Under the pieces are notes generated by a model that saw only the letters and a program-made list of their open reading frames with translations, was not told the DNA's origin and did not search any database. This document shows positions 17,980-26,993 of a DNA stretch of 64,000 bases, piece by piece. Source of the DNA: Roseiarcus sp963765375 (GTDB taxonomy: Bacteria > Pseudomonadota > Alphaproteobacteria > Rhizobiales > Beijerinckiaceae); assembly GCA_963765375.1 (NCBI GenBank), contig CAVXVZ010000013.1:62001-126000 (forward strand). Direction: 5' to 3'. A program made the position numbers and the translations under genes. Positions within the stretch are counted from its first letter, which is position 1. Each line of letters starts with the position of its first letter.

Positions 17980-18279
17980 TCAGTCATCGACCCTTCTCGG
18001 ACGAGACGGGATCAGGAGGTCCTCGATTCCGTCGTCGATGACGCCCTGTTCGACGATCCGCTCCCCCGGCCGGCCGACCGGCGCGCCGTGCTGCACGGCT
18101 ATGACCGGCGGCTCGACGATCGGGGGACCGAGAGCGTCGATCTTCCCCTCCATCGTCTCTTTGGCGCCGAGCTCCAATCTGGCCGCGTGCCAAAATTCGT
18201 CGCTCCGGCCTTCCGGCCTGCCGGCATGCTCCCAAAGCTCATAGGCCCGTCGGCGGATAGCCTCTTCGATGTCGCTCAT
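17980..18279 (-). CDS. DUF2934 domain protein
   Basis: A small (99-residue) cytoplasmic protein of unknown function, frequent in Hyphomicrobiales. It opens with MSDIEEAIRRRAYELWEHAG followed by RPEGRSDEFWHAARLEL, which is the DUF2934 signature, and has a Pro/Val-rich, probably disordered tail. The start at 18279 has GAGAGGAG about eight bases upstream; the longer upstream frame is a shadow. It is divergent from the NADH dehydrogenase gene, with about 190 bp between them that must hold both promoters. Confidence 0.82.
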   Translation of the reverse strand: MSDIEEAIRRRAYELWEHAGRPEGRSDEFWHAARLELGAKETMEGKIDALGPPIVEPPVIAVQHGAPVGRPGERIVEQGVIDDGIEDLLIPSRPRRVDD

Positions 18280-18472
18280 GAACGAACTCCTCTCGAACAG
18301 CGCGAGTATGAGTATAACCCGCCGGCGAAGCGTTGGCTCCCGAGTTTCGACCGGTTGGGGTTCTTCGACCGCGCGTGCTACGGATTGCCGCTCGACGCCG
18401 GCGACATTGGAGGGCGAAAAGTCTCGCCTTTCGAAGGCGCAAGGCGCGTGACGGGAGGGGGCTTCGGGTTCC

Positions 18473-19804
18473 ATGGCGGCGCTGCCCAGCGACAATCGGC
18501 CGCATCGAATTGTCGTCGTCGGCGGCGGCGCGGCGGGCCTCGAGCTTGTCACCCGTCTGGGCGATCGGCTCGGCAAGCGGGGCTTGGCCGACATCGCGCT
18601 GATCGAGCGCAGCCGCACCCATTTATGGAAGCCGCTCCTTCATTCGGTCGCCGCCGGCAGCATGGACCCGTCCGAGCACCAGCTCAATTATCTCGCGCAG
18701 GGCCATTGGCACCACTTTCGCTACCACTTCGGCGAAATGATCGGGCTCGACCGCGCGGCGAAGATGGTTCGGCTCGGGGCGACTTATGACGAGGAAAGCC
18801 GCGAGATCGCGGCTCCCCGCAGCATTCCCTATGACACGCTCGTCATCGCGATAGGCAGCGTGACCAATGATTTCGGCACGCCCGGCGCGGCGGAATTCGC
18901 GGTTCCGCTCGAAACCGCGGAACAGGCGGTGCGGTTTCACCATCGTCTGGTCAACGCGGGCTTGAGGGCCCAGGCGCAGAGCGAACCGATCCACGCCGGC
19001 CAATTGCATGTCGCCATTATCGGCGCCGGCGCGACCGGCACCGAACTCGCCGCCGAGCTCTACCAGAGCGTGCGCGAGATGGTGGCCTACGGCCTCGACC
19101 AGGTTGATCCGGACAGGGATATCCGCATCATTCTGGTCGAGGGAGCCAGTCGAATCCTTCCCGCTCTGCCTGAGCGGATCTCGGACGCGACGCTCGCCAT
19201 CCTGACAAAGATGGGCGTCGAGGTGCGCACCAATGCGCGTGTTTCCGCGGTCCGCGCCGCCGGCATTGAGCTCGCGGGCGGCGAATTCATCCCCGCCGAG
19301 CTGACCGTCTGGGCGGCGGGCGTCAAGGGGCCAGACGTCCTCGCCAACCTCGACGGGCTCGAGGTCAACCGCGCCAATCAGCTCGTGACCGAGGCGACGC
19401 TGAGGACGACCCGGGATGCGGACATCTTCGCCATCGGCGATTGCGCCGCCGTCCCCCGCGCGGGCTCCGAGGCGCCCGTCCCGCCGCGCGCCCAGGCCGC
19501 CCACCAGGAGGCCTCGCATCTCGCCAGGCAGTTGAAGCGCCGGTTGCAGGGGCTGCCGCTCGAGCCGTTCGTCTACCACGACTTCGGTTCGCTTGTGTCC
19601 TTCGGCCGGATGGGCGCGATCGGCAATCTCATGAACCTGGCGCTCGGCGGACATCTCTTCATCGAAGGCGTGCTGGCGCGATGGGCGTATCGGTCGCTCT
19701 ACAAGATGCACGAGCGGGCGCTGCACGGGGTGACGAAGACCGCGCTCGGCACGCTCGCACGCGGCCTCTCCCGGCGGGCTGAGCCGACGGTCAAGCTTCA
19801 TTAG
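18473..19804 (+). CDS. ndh: Type II NADH dehydrogenase (NDH-2)
   Basis: Single-subunit, non-proton-pumping NADH:quinone oxidoreductase, 443 residues, peripheral to the inner membrane. It shows the FAD-binding motif IVVVGGGAAGLELVTRLG at the N-terminus, WKPLLHSVAAG (the family's conserved quinone/FAD loop), the NADH-binding motif HVAIIGAGATGTELAAELY, TVWAAGVKG and the second FAD motif DADIFAIGDCAAVP. The amphipathic C-terminal part (RMGAIGNLMNLALGGHLFIE onward) would attach it to the membrane. Length and motif order are normal. It offers a way to reoxidise NADH without energy coupling. Confidence 0.93.
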   Translation: MAALPSDNRPHRIVVVGGGAAGLELVTRLGDRLGKRGLADIALIERSRTHLWKPLLHSVAAGSMDPSEHQLNYLAQGHWHHFRYHFGEMIGLDRAAKMVRLGATYDEESREIAAPRSIPYDTLVIAIGSVTNDFGTPGAAEFAVPLETAEQAVRFHHRLVNAGLRAQAQSEPIHAGQLHVAIIGAGATGTELAAELYQSVREMVAYGLDQVDPDRDIRIILVEGASRILPALPERISDATLAILTKMGVEVRTNARVSAVRAAGIELAGGEFIPAELTVWAAGVKGPDVLANLDGLEVNRANQLVTEATLRTTRDADIFAIGDCAAVPRAGSEAPVPPRAQAAHQEASHLARQLKRRLQGLPLEPFVYHDFGSLVSFGRMGAIGNLMNLALGGHLFIEGVLARWAYRSLYKMHERALHGVTKTALGTLARGLSRRAEPTVKLH

Positions 19805-20372
19805 CGCGCTTCGCATTGGGATGGAGTGGGTTTTGCTCCTTCTCGTCAGCGGTCCGCGGCGTGTGTCCGGTCAATCCGTTTGGATTTCCTTGGCTCGGGG
19901 CCGGTTCGCCCCGAAGACCTCCGCTCATGAGGTTGGATTGCCTTGGGCTTCCTTGGATTCTCTCGTCCGAATCGAGAGTTTTCAATGGGTTGCGTGGCTT
20001 GAACCGGGGGACGATTTTTCTCGCGCGTGAGAGGCGCCGGAACGGCGGGGCGCGGTCTCGGCATGAGGAAGGGCAGGGTTGTTCATGGGGCAGCTTAACC
20101 TGAGTTTCTGATTTTCTGCAAGAAATTGTCGTCCGAATCTGACCGCGCGTCGGACCTTGCCCCGATGCCCGCGCCCTTCAGATTTGGCCGCGCTCCGCAG
20201 AGCATCGTCGTCGAAGTCGCCAACTCGACGCCACAGCGGACGTCTCGGGCGGCGGCGCCAGTGGAGGACGCCAAGAATTGAAATCCAATCCGACCGCCGG
20301 AACAAAGGCGGGAGACATAGCGTTGCCCCGGCACGATCCAAGGTGTGCTGGATCCAACTTAGGGAGATTCTG
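19805..20372. other. Intergenic region, 568 bp, with GGATT-rich repeat-like sequence
   Basis: No gene is supported. About 19880-19975 contains several GGATT/CCTTGG words, then a short dyad (TCTCG around TCCGAA) and TTTTCAATGGGTTG at 19978-19991. The final TTTCAATGG is shared with the repeat loci at 35.5 and 61.25 kb. The right end carries the promoter of the small exported protein. Confidence 0.4.
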
Positions 20373-20696
20373 ATGAAGTGCTTCTTGATAGCCGCGCTGT
20401 CGGCGACGGCGATTTTTGGGATAGCGGCTGCAACCCCTGCCTCCGCCCAGGAGACGGTCACCGGCGCCCCGAGGGGCACTGCGCCAGTAACAATCGAGGG
20501 CTATGGCCCTTCCTCGGTCATCGCCTGCAACGAAGCCGGCTACTGCTGGCATTCGACGGAGCGGTATGACTATCCGCATGACGCGAGCGTAGAGATTCAT
20601 CCGTTCGGCTGGCAATGGGACAATGGCTCGAACTACGCCTGGAGAGAGCATCCGGGCCGGGGATATTGGCAGGGCGACGACTGGCGGACGTTCTGA
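20373..20696 (+). CDS. Small exported protein of unknown function
   Basis: 107 residues from the ATG at 20373 (AGGGAG eight bases before it). A clear Sec signal (MKCFLIAALSATAIFGIAAA, cleaved at ASA-QE near residue 25) precedes a mature part rich in Tyr, Trp and Gly: YGPSSVIACNEAGYCWHSTE, FGWQWDNGSNYAWREHPGRG. There are two cysteines in CNEAGYC that could form a disulfide. Similar small Tyr/Trp/His proteins are common and uncharacterised in Hyphomicrobiales. A good hairpin terminator follows, so it is probably its own transcript. Confidence 0.7.
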   Translation: MKCFLIAALSATAIFGIAAATPASAQETVTGAPRGTAPVTIEGYGPSSVIACNEAGYCWHSTERYDYPHDASVEIHPFGWQWDNGSNYAWREHPGRGYWQGDDWRTF

Positions 20697-20783
20697 ACCC
20701 GCAAGGCCGTCGGTAACGGCGGGCGCGTGATCGCGATTTCTAGGCCAACCCCTGACAAAAGCCGGGGGTTCGCCAGCGGTTCA

Positions 20784-20810
20784 GGGCGGCGGAAGCCGCC
20801 CTTTCCGTTT
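20784..20810 (+). terminator. Rho-independent terminator after the small exported protein gene
   Basis: GGGCGGC (20784-20790), loop GGAA, GCCGCCC (20795-20801), then TTTCCGTTT. It lies 88 bp after the stop codon at 20696. Confidence 0.7.
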
Positions 20811-20984
20811 CGACCAGGTATCCGCGCCGTTCGGACCCAGGGTCACCCTTGCCGCATCGGTTAGGAGGTATGGCGCCCGGACCCAACTGTCGCGGGCGTC
20901 GCGGGGAAAACTTCACGTCCATCGCGGACATCGTCGTTTTCCTCGATTCTGATCGAACTCCAGCGCTTGATTGGAGGCCCGGCG

Positions 20985-21317
20985 TCAGGATTTCCTGCCG
21001 GCGGGCGCCGCCCGGCTCGTCGTCCCGGAGCTCTGGACGACGCCCATCACGTCGCTCTCCTTCATGATGAGGAGTTCTTCGCCGTCGAGCTTGATTTCCG
21101 TGCCCGACCATTTGCCAAACAGGATGCGGTCTCCGACCTTCAAGTCGATCGGAATAAGCTTGCCGCTTTCGTCCCGGCCGCCGGGGCCAACGCCGATCAC
21201 TGCGCCCTCCTGCGGCTTTTCCTTGGCGGTGTCTGGAATGATGATGCCGCCTTTGGTCTTTTCCTCGGCGTCGATGCGCCTGACGACGACGCGATCATGC
21301 AATGGGCGAAACTTCAT
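20985..21317 (-). CDS. groES: Co-chaperonin GroES, without adjacent groEL
   Basis: Heptameric lid of the GroEL chaperonin. 110 residues with all landmarks: MKFRPLHDRVVVRRIDAEEK, the mobile loop KTKGGIIIPDTAKEKPQ with the GroEL-binding GGIIIP, the roof region VGPGGRDESGKLIP, and KVGDRILFGKWSGTEIKLDGEELLIMKESDVMGVV. A Ser/Thr/Ala-rich tail (SSGTTSRAAPAGRKS) exceeds the usual 95-104 residues. The start at 21317 is preceded by GGAGG. groEL normally follows immediately, but the downstream 20697-20984 holds only a terminator for the opposite gene, and no groEL is in the window. Confidence 0.95.
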   Translation of the reverse strand: MKFRPLHDRVVVRRIDAEEKTKGGIIIPDTAKEKPQEGAVIGVGPGGRDESGKLIPIDLKVGDRILFGKWSGTEIKLDGEELLIMKESDVMGVVQSSGTTSRAAPAGRKS

Positions 21318-21541
21318 GGCTTCCTCCTTGTCGAATGAACCTTTCGGGGCTCGCGCTTGAGCCCAGAACCGTGATCCGTTCTACATCTTTCCAGCTTATC
21401 CACGCGAGTATCGGGCCGCCGCGAGGGCTGTTGAAGATGGCGAATTTGGGCCGGAGAGATGAAAAGCGCCGGTCATCCTGGCGCCGGCCGGCGCATTCAA
21501 ACGGCTGATCCTCCTCTCTCCAGTCCCGCGACTTGAAGCGC

Positions 21542-22024
21542 TCATTGGCCCACCGCTTTCCAGTTGCCGGCGTCATAGCCTTGCGCGTCGACGGCGACGA
21601 CCACTTTCGTCGCCACCGCGCGGCGGCCAACGCAGCGCCAGTCGTAGATCGTGTCGTGACCGGTCGCGGCCATCGGAATATTGTCCGCGTCCGGGTTGGA
21701 GCGGCAATATTCCCGCGCGCCGGGCAGCGAACGGCTCTTGTTCGCCTTGCCGCAGTTCAGGTTGGCGCCGACCGCGCAAGCCAAAAGTCTGGTTCCGGCG
21801 CAGCGCACGAAGGCGCCGTCGCGCACCATTTCGACGGGAATGTCGAACGTTCTTGCGATGTCCGCCTCGAGGGCTTTCGGCACTGGAACCGGGGCGCGCG
21901 GCCCTGCGCCCGAGGCGCAAATGGCGGCGCCGCTCGCGGCCGAGACGGGGCAGGGGAGCTGAAGCGCGCCGAATGCAAGCGCGGCGGCAATTGCGCATGG
22001 GCCCGGCCTCTCGAGCGCGAACAT
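21542..22024 (-). CDS. Exported cysteine-containing protein of unknown function
   Basis: 160 residues from the ATG at 22024 with AAGGAGG upstream. A signal peptide (about residues 1-29, ending PCPVSAAS) is followed by a mature domain with several Cys: FVRCAGTRLLACAVGANLNC, CRSNPDADNIPMAATGHDTI and YDWRCVGR. The pattern resembles uncharacterised alphaproteobacterial exported proteins with a conserved ATGHDTIYDWRC segment; the cysteines probably pair in the periplasm. It stands alone between groES and the divergent ABC operon. Confidence 0.7.
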   Translation of the reverse strand: MFALERPGPCAIAAALAFGALQLPCPVSAASGAAICASGAGPRAPVPVPKALEADIARTFDIPVEMVRDGAFVRCAGTRLLACAVGANLNCGKANKSRSLPGAREYCRSNPDADNIPMAATGHDTIYDWRCVGRRAVATKVVVAVDAQGYDAGNWKAVGQ

Positions 22025-22216
22025 TTCAGCCTCCTTGCTGGCAGGCGCGAGAACTCACTGTCCTCGAGCCCATTCGTCAACCCGATGTGCGGGCCGGACA
22101 ACCGGCGAAAAAATCGATTGAAGTGACGCCGGGCGCAGGCGATACCCAATCCAGGGGTGTAAGGAAGTGCAAAGCGCGGACTCGCTGGCGAGGCGGCGCC
22201 ATTTGGGAGGAAAGGC

Positions 22217-23539
22217 ATGAAGACCAGTTCCAACATCATGAACCTGGGCCGCGCGCCGATATCGCGGCGGGGGCTCATTCTATCGGCCGGAGCTGCAGGC
22301 GTCGCGGCGGCGTCCCGCCCGTACGGCGCCTTCGCCGCGGGCCCCGAGGCGACGCTCAAGGTCGGTTTCATCAGCCCGCGCACCGGCGCTCTCGGCGGGT
22401 TCGGGGAGACCGACGGCTATATCCTCGAACTCGCCCGCAAGGCGCTGGCGTCGGGGCTGAAGTCCGGCGACAAGACCTATGGGGTCGAGATCCTCGATCG
22501 TGACACCCAGTCCGATCCGTCGCGCGCCGGGCAGCTCGCCAAGACCCTCATCAATTCCGACAAGATCGACATGATGCTGGTCGTCTCGACGCCCGAGACG
22601 ATCAATCCCGTAGCCGACGCATGCGAGGCGGCGGGCGTTCCGTGCATGTCGACGGTCATGCCGTGGGAAGCCTGGTACTTCGGTCGCGGCGCCAAGCCAG
22701 GCCAGCCCTCGCCCTTCAAGTGGACCTATCACTTCGGCTTTGGCGGCGGCGAGTTCTTCAAGGCCTACGTTTCGCAATGGAATCTGATCGAGACCAACAA
22801 GAAGGTCGGCGTGCTCTATCCCAACGACGCCGACGGCAACGCGATCCGCGAAAATCTCGCGCCGGCCCTGGCCAAGGCCGGATTCACGATCATCGATCCG
22901 GGCCCCTACGAGGACGGCACGACCGACTTCTCCGCCCAGATCGCCAAGTTCAAGGCGGAGAAATGCGAGATCTTCAACACCTTTCCGATTCCGCCCGACT
23001 TCGCCGCCTTCTGGCGCCAGGCCGCCCAGCAGGGCTATACGAAGATGGTCAAGATCGCCCAGATCGCCAAGACCGGGCTCTTCCCCTCGCAAGTGACCGC
23101 GCTCGGCGCCCTCGGCTACAACCTCGCCAGCGCCGCCTACTGGCACAAGGCCTTCCCCTATAAGTCCCCGCTCACCGGCGTCGGCGGCGACGAGCTGGCC
23201 GACGGCTACGAGAAGGCGTCGGGCAAGCAATGGACGCAGCAGCTCGGCGCGAGCCTCGCCCTCTTCGACGCTGGCGCGGCGTCGCTGACCGCGAGCGCTG
23301 ACCCGACCAGCAAGGCGGCGGTCGCCAAGGCGATGTCGACTCTGAAGACGGTCACGATCGATGGTCCGATCGACTTCAACAAGGGACCCGTTCCCAACGT
23401 CTCGCCTGGCCCGATCATCGGCACCCAATGGGTGAAATCGCCTGCCGGCTCGAGATTCCCTCTCGAGTATCCGACGACCGAGAACGCCACCGATCCGAAC
23501 GTTCCGATCCAGGCGAAGCTCAGGCCCTACAACGGTTGA
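22217..23539 (+). CDS. ABC transporter substrate-binding protein, branched-chain amino acid (LivK) family
   Basis: Periplasmic receptor of the importer encoded by the next four genes. 440 residues; an Arg-Arg signal (ISRRGLILSAGAAG) suggests possible Tat export, with cleavage near AFAAG. The mature part shows LKVGFISPRTGALGGFGETD, DRDTQSDPSRAGQLAKTLIN and a two-lobed type I fold, with PNDADGNAIRENLAPALAKA at the hinge. The binding site has unusual aromatic content (PWEAWYFGRG), and many members of this subfamily bind aromatic acids rather than leucine. The downstream dehydrogenases support an aromatic ligand. It is first in the operon and 18 bp before livG. Confidence 0.92.
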   Translation: MKTSSNIMNLGRAPISRRGLILSAGAAGVAAASRPYGAFAAGPEATLKVGFISPRTGALGGFGETDGYILELARKALASGLKSGDKTYGVEILDRDTQSDPSRAGQLAKTLINSDKIDMMLVVSTPETINPVADACEAAGVPCMSTVMPWEAWYFGRGAKPGQPSPFKWTYHFGFGGGEFFKAYVSQWNLIETNKKVGVLYPNDADGNAIRENLAPALAKAGFTIIDPGPYEDGTTDFSAQIAKFKAEKCEIFNTFPIPPDFAAFWRQAAQQGYTKMVKIAQIAKTGLFPSQVTALGALGYNLASAAYWHKAFPYKSPLTGVGGDELADGYEKASGKQWTQQLGASLALFDAGAASLTASADPTSKAAVAKAMSTLKTVTIDGPIDFNKGPVPNVSPGPIIGTQWVKSPAGSRFPLEYPTTENATDPNVPIQAKLRPYNG

Positions 23540-23556
23540 CGGCGGCGCGGACGGGA

Positions 23557-24300
23557 ATGTCCGGCGCCAAGGCGGACGGCCTTCTGCTCCACGCGGAAGG
23601 CCTGACGAAAAGCTTCGGCGCCCTCGTGGTGCTGGAGGGGGTCGACTTTTCCGTCCACGCCCGCGAGGCGGTCGGCGTCGTCGGCCCGAACGGCGCCGGC
23701 AAGACGACCCTGCTCAGCGTCCTGGTCGGCGCCCATGCGCCGACCGGCGGCAGGGTGCGCTTTCTCGGCGAGGACGTGACCAAAGTCGAAACCGCGGAAC
23801 GTTGCCGGCGAGGACTCGCGCGCACCCACCAGATCCCCCGTCCGTTCAGCGGCATGACGGTGTTCGAGAACGTCTTCACCGCCGCCGCCCATGGCGGGGG
23901 CTTAGAGCACGAAGCGGCCTATCGCCGGGCGATCGAGTCGCTCGAGCTCACTAGCATGACCGCGATCGCCAACCGCCGGGCGGAGACGCTCGGCCTCATC
24001 GACCGGAAGCGCCTCGAGCTCGCCCGCGCGCTTGCGACCGGCCCCGCGGTGCTGCTCCTGGACGAGATCGGCGGCGGCCTGACCGACGCCGAGGCGAACG
24101 AGCTCGTCGACATCATCCTTGAGCTCAAGGCCCGGGGGATCGCGATCGTGTGGATCGAGCACATCGTGCATATCCTCTTGCGCGTCGCCGACCGCCTGGT
24201 GTGCATGGACGCCGGACGGATCATCGCCGACGGGCCGCCGCAAATCGTGATGGCCGATCCGCGGGTGATCGAGGCCTATCTCGGCGGAGGCGTGGTTTGA
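23557..24300 (+). CDS. livG: ABC transporter ATP-binding protein, LivG type
   Basis: One of two ATPases of the branched-chain-type importer, 247 residues from the ATG at 23557. Walker A GPNGAGKT, Walker B AVLLLDEIGGGLTDAEANEL and switch His in IEHIVHIL are present. The signature is ETLGLIDRKRLELARAL, where LSGGQ is replaced by LGLID; variants of this kind occur in LivG subunits of aromatic-type importers, so it need not be inactive. The insertion RTHQIPRPFSGMTVFENV is the LivG hallmark. The stop overlaps the next start (TTGA). Confidence 0.93.
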   Translation: MSGAKADGLLLHAEGLTKSFGALVVLEGVDFSVHAREAVGVVGPNGAGKTTLLSVLVGAHAPTGGRVRFLGEDVTKVETAERCRRGLARTHQIPRPFSGMTVFENVFTAAAHGGGLEHEAAYRRAIESLELTSMTAIANRRAETLGLIDRKRLELARALATGPAVLLLDEIGGGLTDAEANELVDIILELKARGIAIVWIEHIVHILLRVADRLVCMDAGRIIADGPPQIVMADPRVIEAYLGGGVV

Positions 24301-25028
24301 CGTTGCTCTCGGTCGAGGGGCTCGAAGCGCGTCACGGCCAGCTCCAGGCGGTGCGCGGGGTCACGCTCGCCATCGAGCCCGGCGAAACGGTCGCGCTTGT
24401 CGGCGCGAACGGGGCCGGCAAGACCACGTTTCTCAGAACGATCGTCGGCGCGCATCGTCATACCGCCGGCCGAATCGTCTTCAAGGGCGAGGATATCGGC
24501 TCAAGAAGCGCGCACGCCCGCGCGGCGCTCGGGCTCGCCCTGGTGCCGGAGGGGCGGCGGCTGTTCGCCCGCCTGACCGTGGAAGAGAATCTGCTGCTCG
24601 CGCGCTCGGCCGGCCGCGCGGGCGCATGGACGCTCGACACCGTCATGGAGGCCTTTCCGAACCTCAAGCAGCGCCGCCGCAGCCTCGCCGGCACATTGTC
24701 GGGCGGCGAGCAGCAGGCGACGGCGATCGGGCGGGCGCTGATGATGAACCCGGAGCTCCTGCTGCTCGACGAGGTGTCGCTGGGCTTGTCGCCGCTCGTT
24801 GTCGATCGGGTCTACGTCCAGCTCGAGGCGCTGAAATCGTCCGGCGTCGCCATGCTGCTCGTGGAGCAGGACCTCAAGCGCGCCATGGCGACGGCGAGCC
24901 GCGCCATTTGCATGCTCGAAGGCTTGATCGCTATCGAGGGGCCCACAAGCACGCTGACCCGGGAGGAAGTCACCGAAGCCTATTTCGGCCTCAGGAAGCC
25001 GTCGCGTGGAGAGGCGGCGCCGTCGTGA
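24297..25028 (+). CDS. livF: ABC transporter ATP-binding protein, LivF type
   Basis: Second ATPase of the importer, 243 residues. The TTG at 24297 overlaps the livG stop and has GGAGG six bases upstream, which decides the start. Walker A GANGAGKTT, the LivF marker LALVPEGRRLFARLTVEENL, signature LSGGEQQATAIGRALM, Walker B ELLLLDEVSLGLSPLVV and VEQDL are all standard. It pairs with LivG in the cytoplasm under the LivHM permease. The start of livH overlaps its stop by 4 bp. Confidence 0.93.
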   Translation: MTLLSVEGLEARHGQLQAVRGVTLAIEPGETVALVGANGAGKTTFLRTIVGAHRHTAGRIVFKGEDIGSRSAHARAALGLALVPEGRRLFARLTVEENLLLARSAGRAGAWTLDTVMEAFPNLKQRRRSLAGTLSGGEQQATAIGRALMMNPELLLLDEVSLGLSPLVVDRVYVQLEALKSSGVAMLLVEQDLKRAMATASRAICMLEGLIAIEGPTSTLTREEVTEAYFGLRKPSRGEAAPS

Positions 25029-25927
25029 TCTTCGTCAATCAGATCCTCCAAGGCGTCCTGCTCGGCGGCTATTACGCGCTGATCGCGTGCGGACTGTCGT
25101 TCATGTTCGGGGTCATGGGCGTCATCAACCTCGCCCACGGCAGCCTGGCGGTGCTCTCCGCTTACGCGCTCTTTGTTCTGGCCGACCGGTTCTCGGTTGA
25201 GCCGTTCCTCGGCCTCCTGATCGTTGCGCCGCTGATGGCGCTGATCGGTTGGGCGCTTCAGCGTCTGGTGCTCGAACGCAGCGCCCGCGGCGGGCTTCTG
25301 GTGCCGGTGCTTTCGACCTTCGGACTGTCGATCATTCTCGACAACCTGCTCTTCCAGGGGTTCGGCGCCGACACCCGCTCGCTCGCTCCCTATATCGGCG
25401 ACCTCTCCTACGACAGCTGGTCGCTCAGCGACGACATCGCCATCGGCAAGCTCGCCGCGCTGACCATGGCGGTCGCGATCGCGCTGCTCGGCGGCATCCA
25501 GGCCTTTCTCAACCGGACGCTGGTCGGGCGCGCGATCCGGGCGACGGCGGAGGATCCCGACACGGTCGGCCTCGTCGGCGTCAACGGGCGGCGCGTCAAT
25601 GCGATCGCCGCCGCGATCGCGCTGGCGACGGTCGCGGTTGCCGGCGCGTTCCTTGGCATGCGGGCGACGTTCGATCCTTATGCCGGAGCGGCGCAACTCA
25701 TCTTCGCCTTCGAAGCCTCGGTGATCGGCGGGGCAGGGTCGCTGTGGGGCACGCTCATCGGCGGAATCGTGCTCGGCGTCGCCCAGAGCCTGGGCGCGCT
25801 CATCAACCCGCAGGGTTTCTTCATCGCCGGCCATTTCGCCTTTCTCGCCGTGCTGTTCGCACGGCTGTTCTTCGGCGACCTTGGCCAGCGCGTCCGGACC
25901 GCGCTCGCCGGCGGAGGGCGAAAATGA
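25025..25927 (+). CDS. livH: Branched-chain-type ABC permease, LivH
   Basis: Inner-membrane subunit of 300 residues with about eight hydrophobic segments, starting at GTG 25025 (GTGA overlap with livF). Family motifs include GVLLGGYYALIACGLSFMFG, GVINLAHGSL near the N-terminus, RAIRATAEDPDTVGLVGVN (the cytoplasmic EAA-like coupling loop) and ASVIGGAGSLWGTLIGGIVL. It forms the translocation pore with LivM, whose ATG overlaps its stop by 4 bp. Confidence 0.94.
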   Translation: MIFVNQILQGVLLGGYYALIACGLSFMFGVMGVINLAHGSLAVLSAYALFVLADRFSVEPFLGLLIVAPLMALIGWALQRLVLERSARGGLLVPVLSTFGLSIILDNLLFQGFGADTRSLAPYIGDLSYDSWSLSDDIAIGKLAALTMAVAIALLGGIQAFLNRTLVGRAIRATAEDPDTVGLVGVNGRRVNAIAAAIALATVAVAGAFLGMRATFDPYAGAAQLIFAFEASVIGGAGSLWGTLIGGIVLGVAQSLGALINPQGFFIAGHFAFLAVLFARLFFGDLGQRVRTALAGGGRK

Positions 25928-26991
25928 GCGCGGCCAACGTCTCGGTCGTCGAGCGCTGGACCCCGAAGTCGCGGATCGCGATCGCCGCCGCCGCCGTCAT
26001 TTTGGCAGCGCTCGCGATCGGCCCGGCGATTTTCAGCGCCAATGCGGTCGACAAGCTCACGACGCTGTTCATCTACGTCATCCTGGCCTTGATGTGGAAC
26101 GCGCTGGTCGGGTTCTGCGGCCTGGTGTCGATCGGCCAGCAGGCCTTCTTCGGGCTCGGCGCCTATGCGGCGATCAGGCTCGCCGACCTCGGCGTCAGCG
26201 TCTATCCCTCGCTGTTCCTCGGCGCGCTCATCGTCGGCGCGCTCTCCTGGCCGCTGTCGCTCGTGATGCTGAGGCTCAGGGGCGGCGAATTCGCGATTGG
26301 CATGTGGGTGGTTTCCGAGCTCGCGCATCTGCTGGTCAACCTCGACACGCTCGTTCGCGGCGAAACCGGCACGTCGCTGATCGAGCTCAACGCCTATTCG
26401 AGCGGCAGCCGCCGCGCGCTCACCTATTGGTGCGCTCTCGCCGCGATGTCCGGACTGCTCGCGATCGTCTTCTCGCTCCTGCGCAGTCCGCTCGGCGCGG
26501 CGATCCAGGCGATCCGCGACAACGAGGAGGCGGCCGAATCGATCGGCGTCAGGGTCGCGCGCGCCAAGCGGCTCGTGTTCACGCTCGCCGCCTTCGGCGC
26601 GGCGCTCGCCGGCGCGCTTTGGGTGGCGACGGCGCTCACCTTCCAGCCCAAGGCCTATTTCAGCCCGTTATGGACGGCCTACATGATCTTCATGGCGCTG
26701 GTCGGGGGCCTCGGGACCTTCGAGGGCGCGATTCTCGGCGCGGTCGTCTTCTTCGCGATCGAGACCTGGTTCGGCGACATGGGCGTCTGGTATCTGGTCG
26801 GACTTGGCGCGACGGCGCTCATTTTCGCGCTGCTTTTCCCGCGCGGCTTGTGGGGCTGGGTCGAGGATTCGACGTCGCTGAGGCTGCTTCCGATCGGCTA
26901 CCGCCTTCGTCTGGCCAAAGACATCAGCGGCGCGGAGGCGAAGGAAGCGGCGCGGAAACTTGACACGGGCGAGGGCGAGGCGGGAGGCTGA
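25924..26991 (+). CDS. livM: Branched-chain-type ABC permease, LivM
   Basis: Second pore subunit, 355 residues, about nine to ten hydrophobic segments. GFCGLVSIGQQAFFGLGAYA is the LivM signature; RDNEEAAESIGVRVARAKRL is the coupling loop; ALVGGLGTFEGAILGA lies near the end. A charged cytoplasmic tail of about 45 residues follows the last helix (KDISGAEAKEAARKLD). Last gene of the transporter; the SDR start is only 2 bp after its stop, so the enzyme genes are on the same transcript. Confidence 0.94.
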   Translation: MSAANVSVVERWTPKSRIAIAAAAVILAALAIGPAIFSANAVDKLTTLFIYVILALMWNALVGFCGLVSIGQQAFFGLGAYAAIRLADLGVSVYPSLFLGALIVGALSWPLSLVMLRLRGGEFAIGMWVVSELAHLLVNLDTLVRGETGTSLIELNAYSSGSRRALTYWCALAAMSGLLAIVFSLLRSPLGAAIQAIRDNEEAAESIGVRVARAKRLVFTLAAFGAALAGALWVATALTFQPKAYFSPLWTAYMIFMALVGGLGTFEGAILGAVVFFAIETWFGDMGVWYLVGLGATALIFALLFPRGLWGWVEDSTSLRLLPIGYRLRLAKDISGAEAKEAARKLDTGEGEAGG

Positions 26992-26993
26992 AA

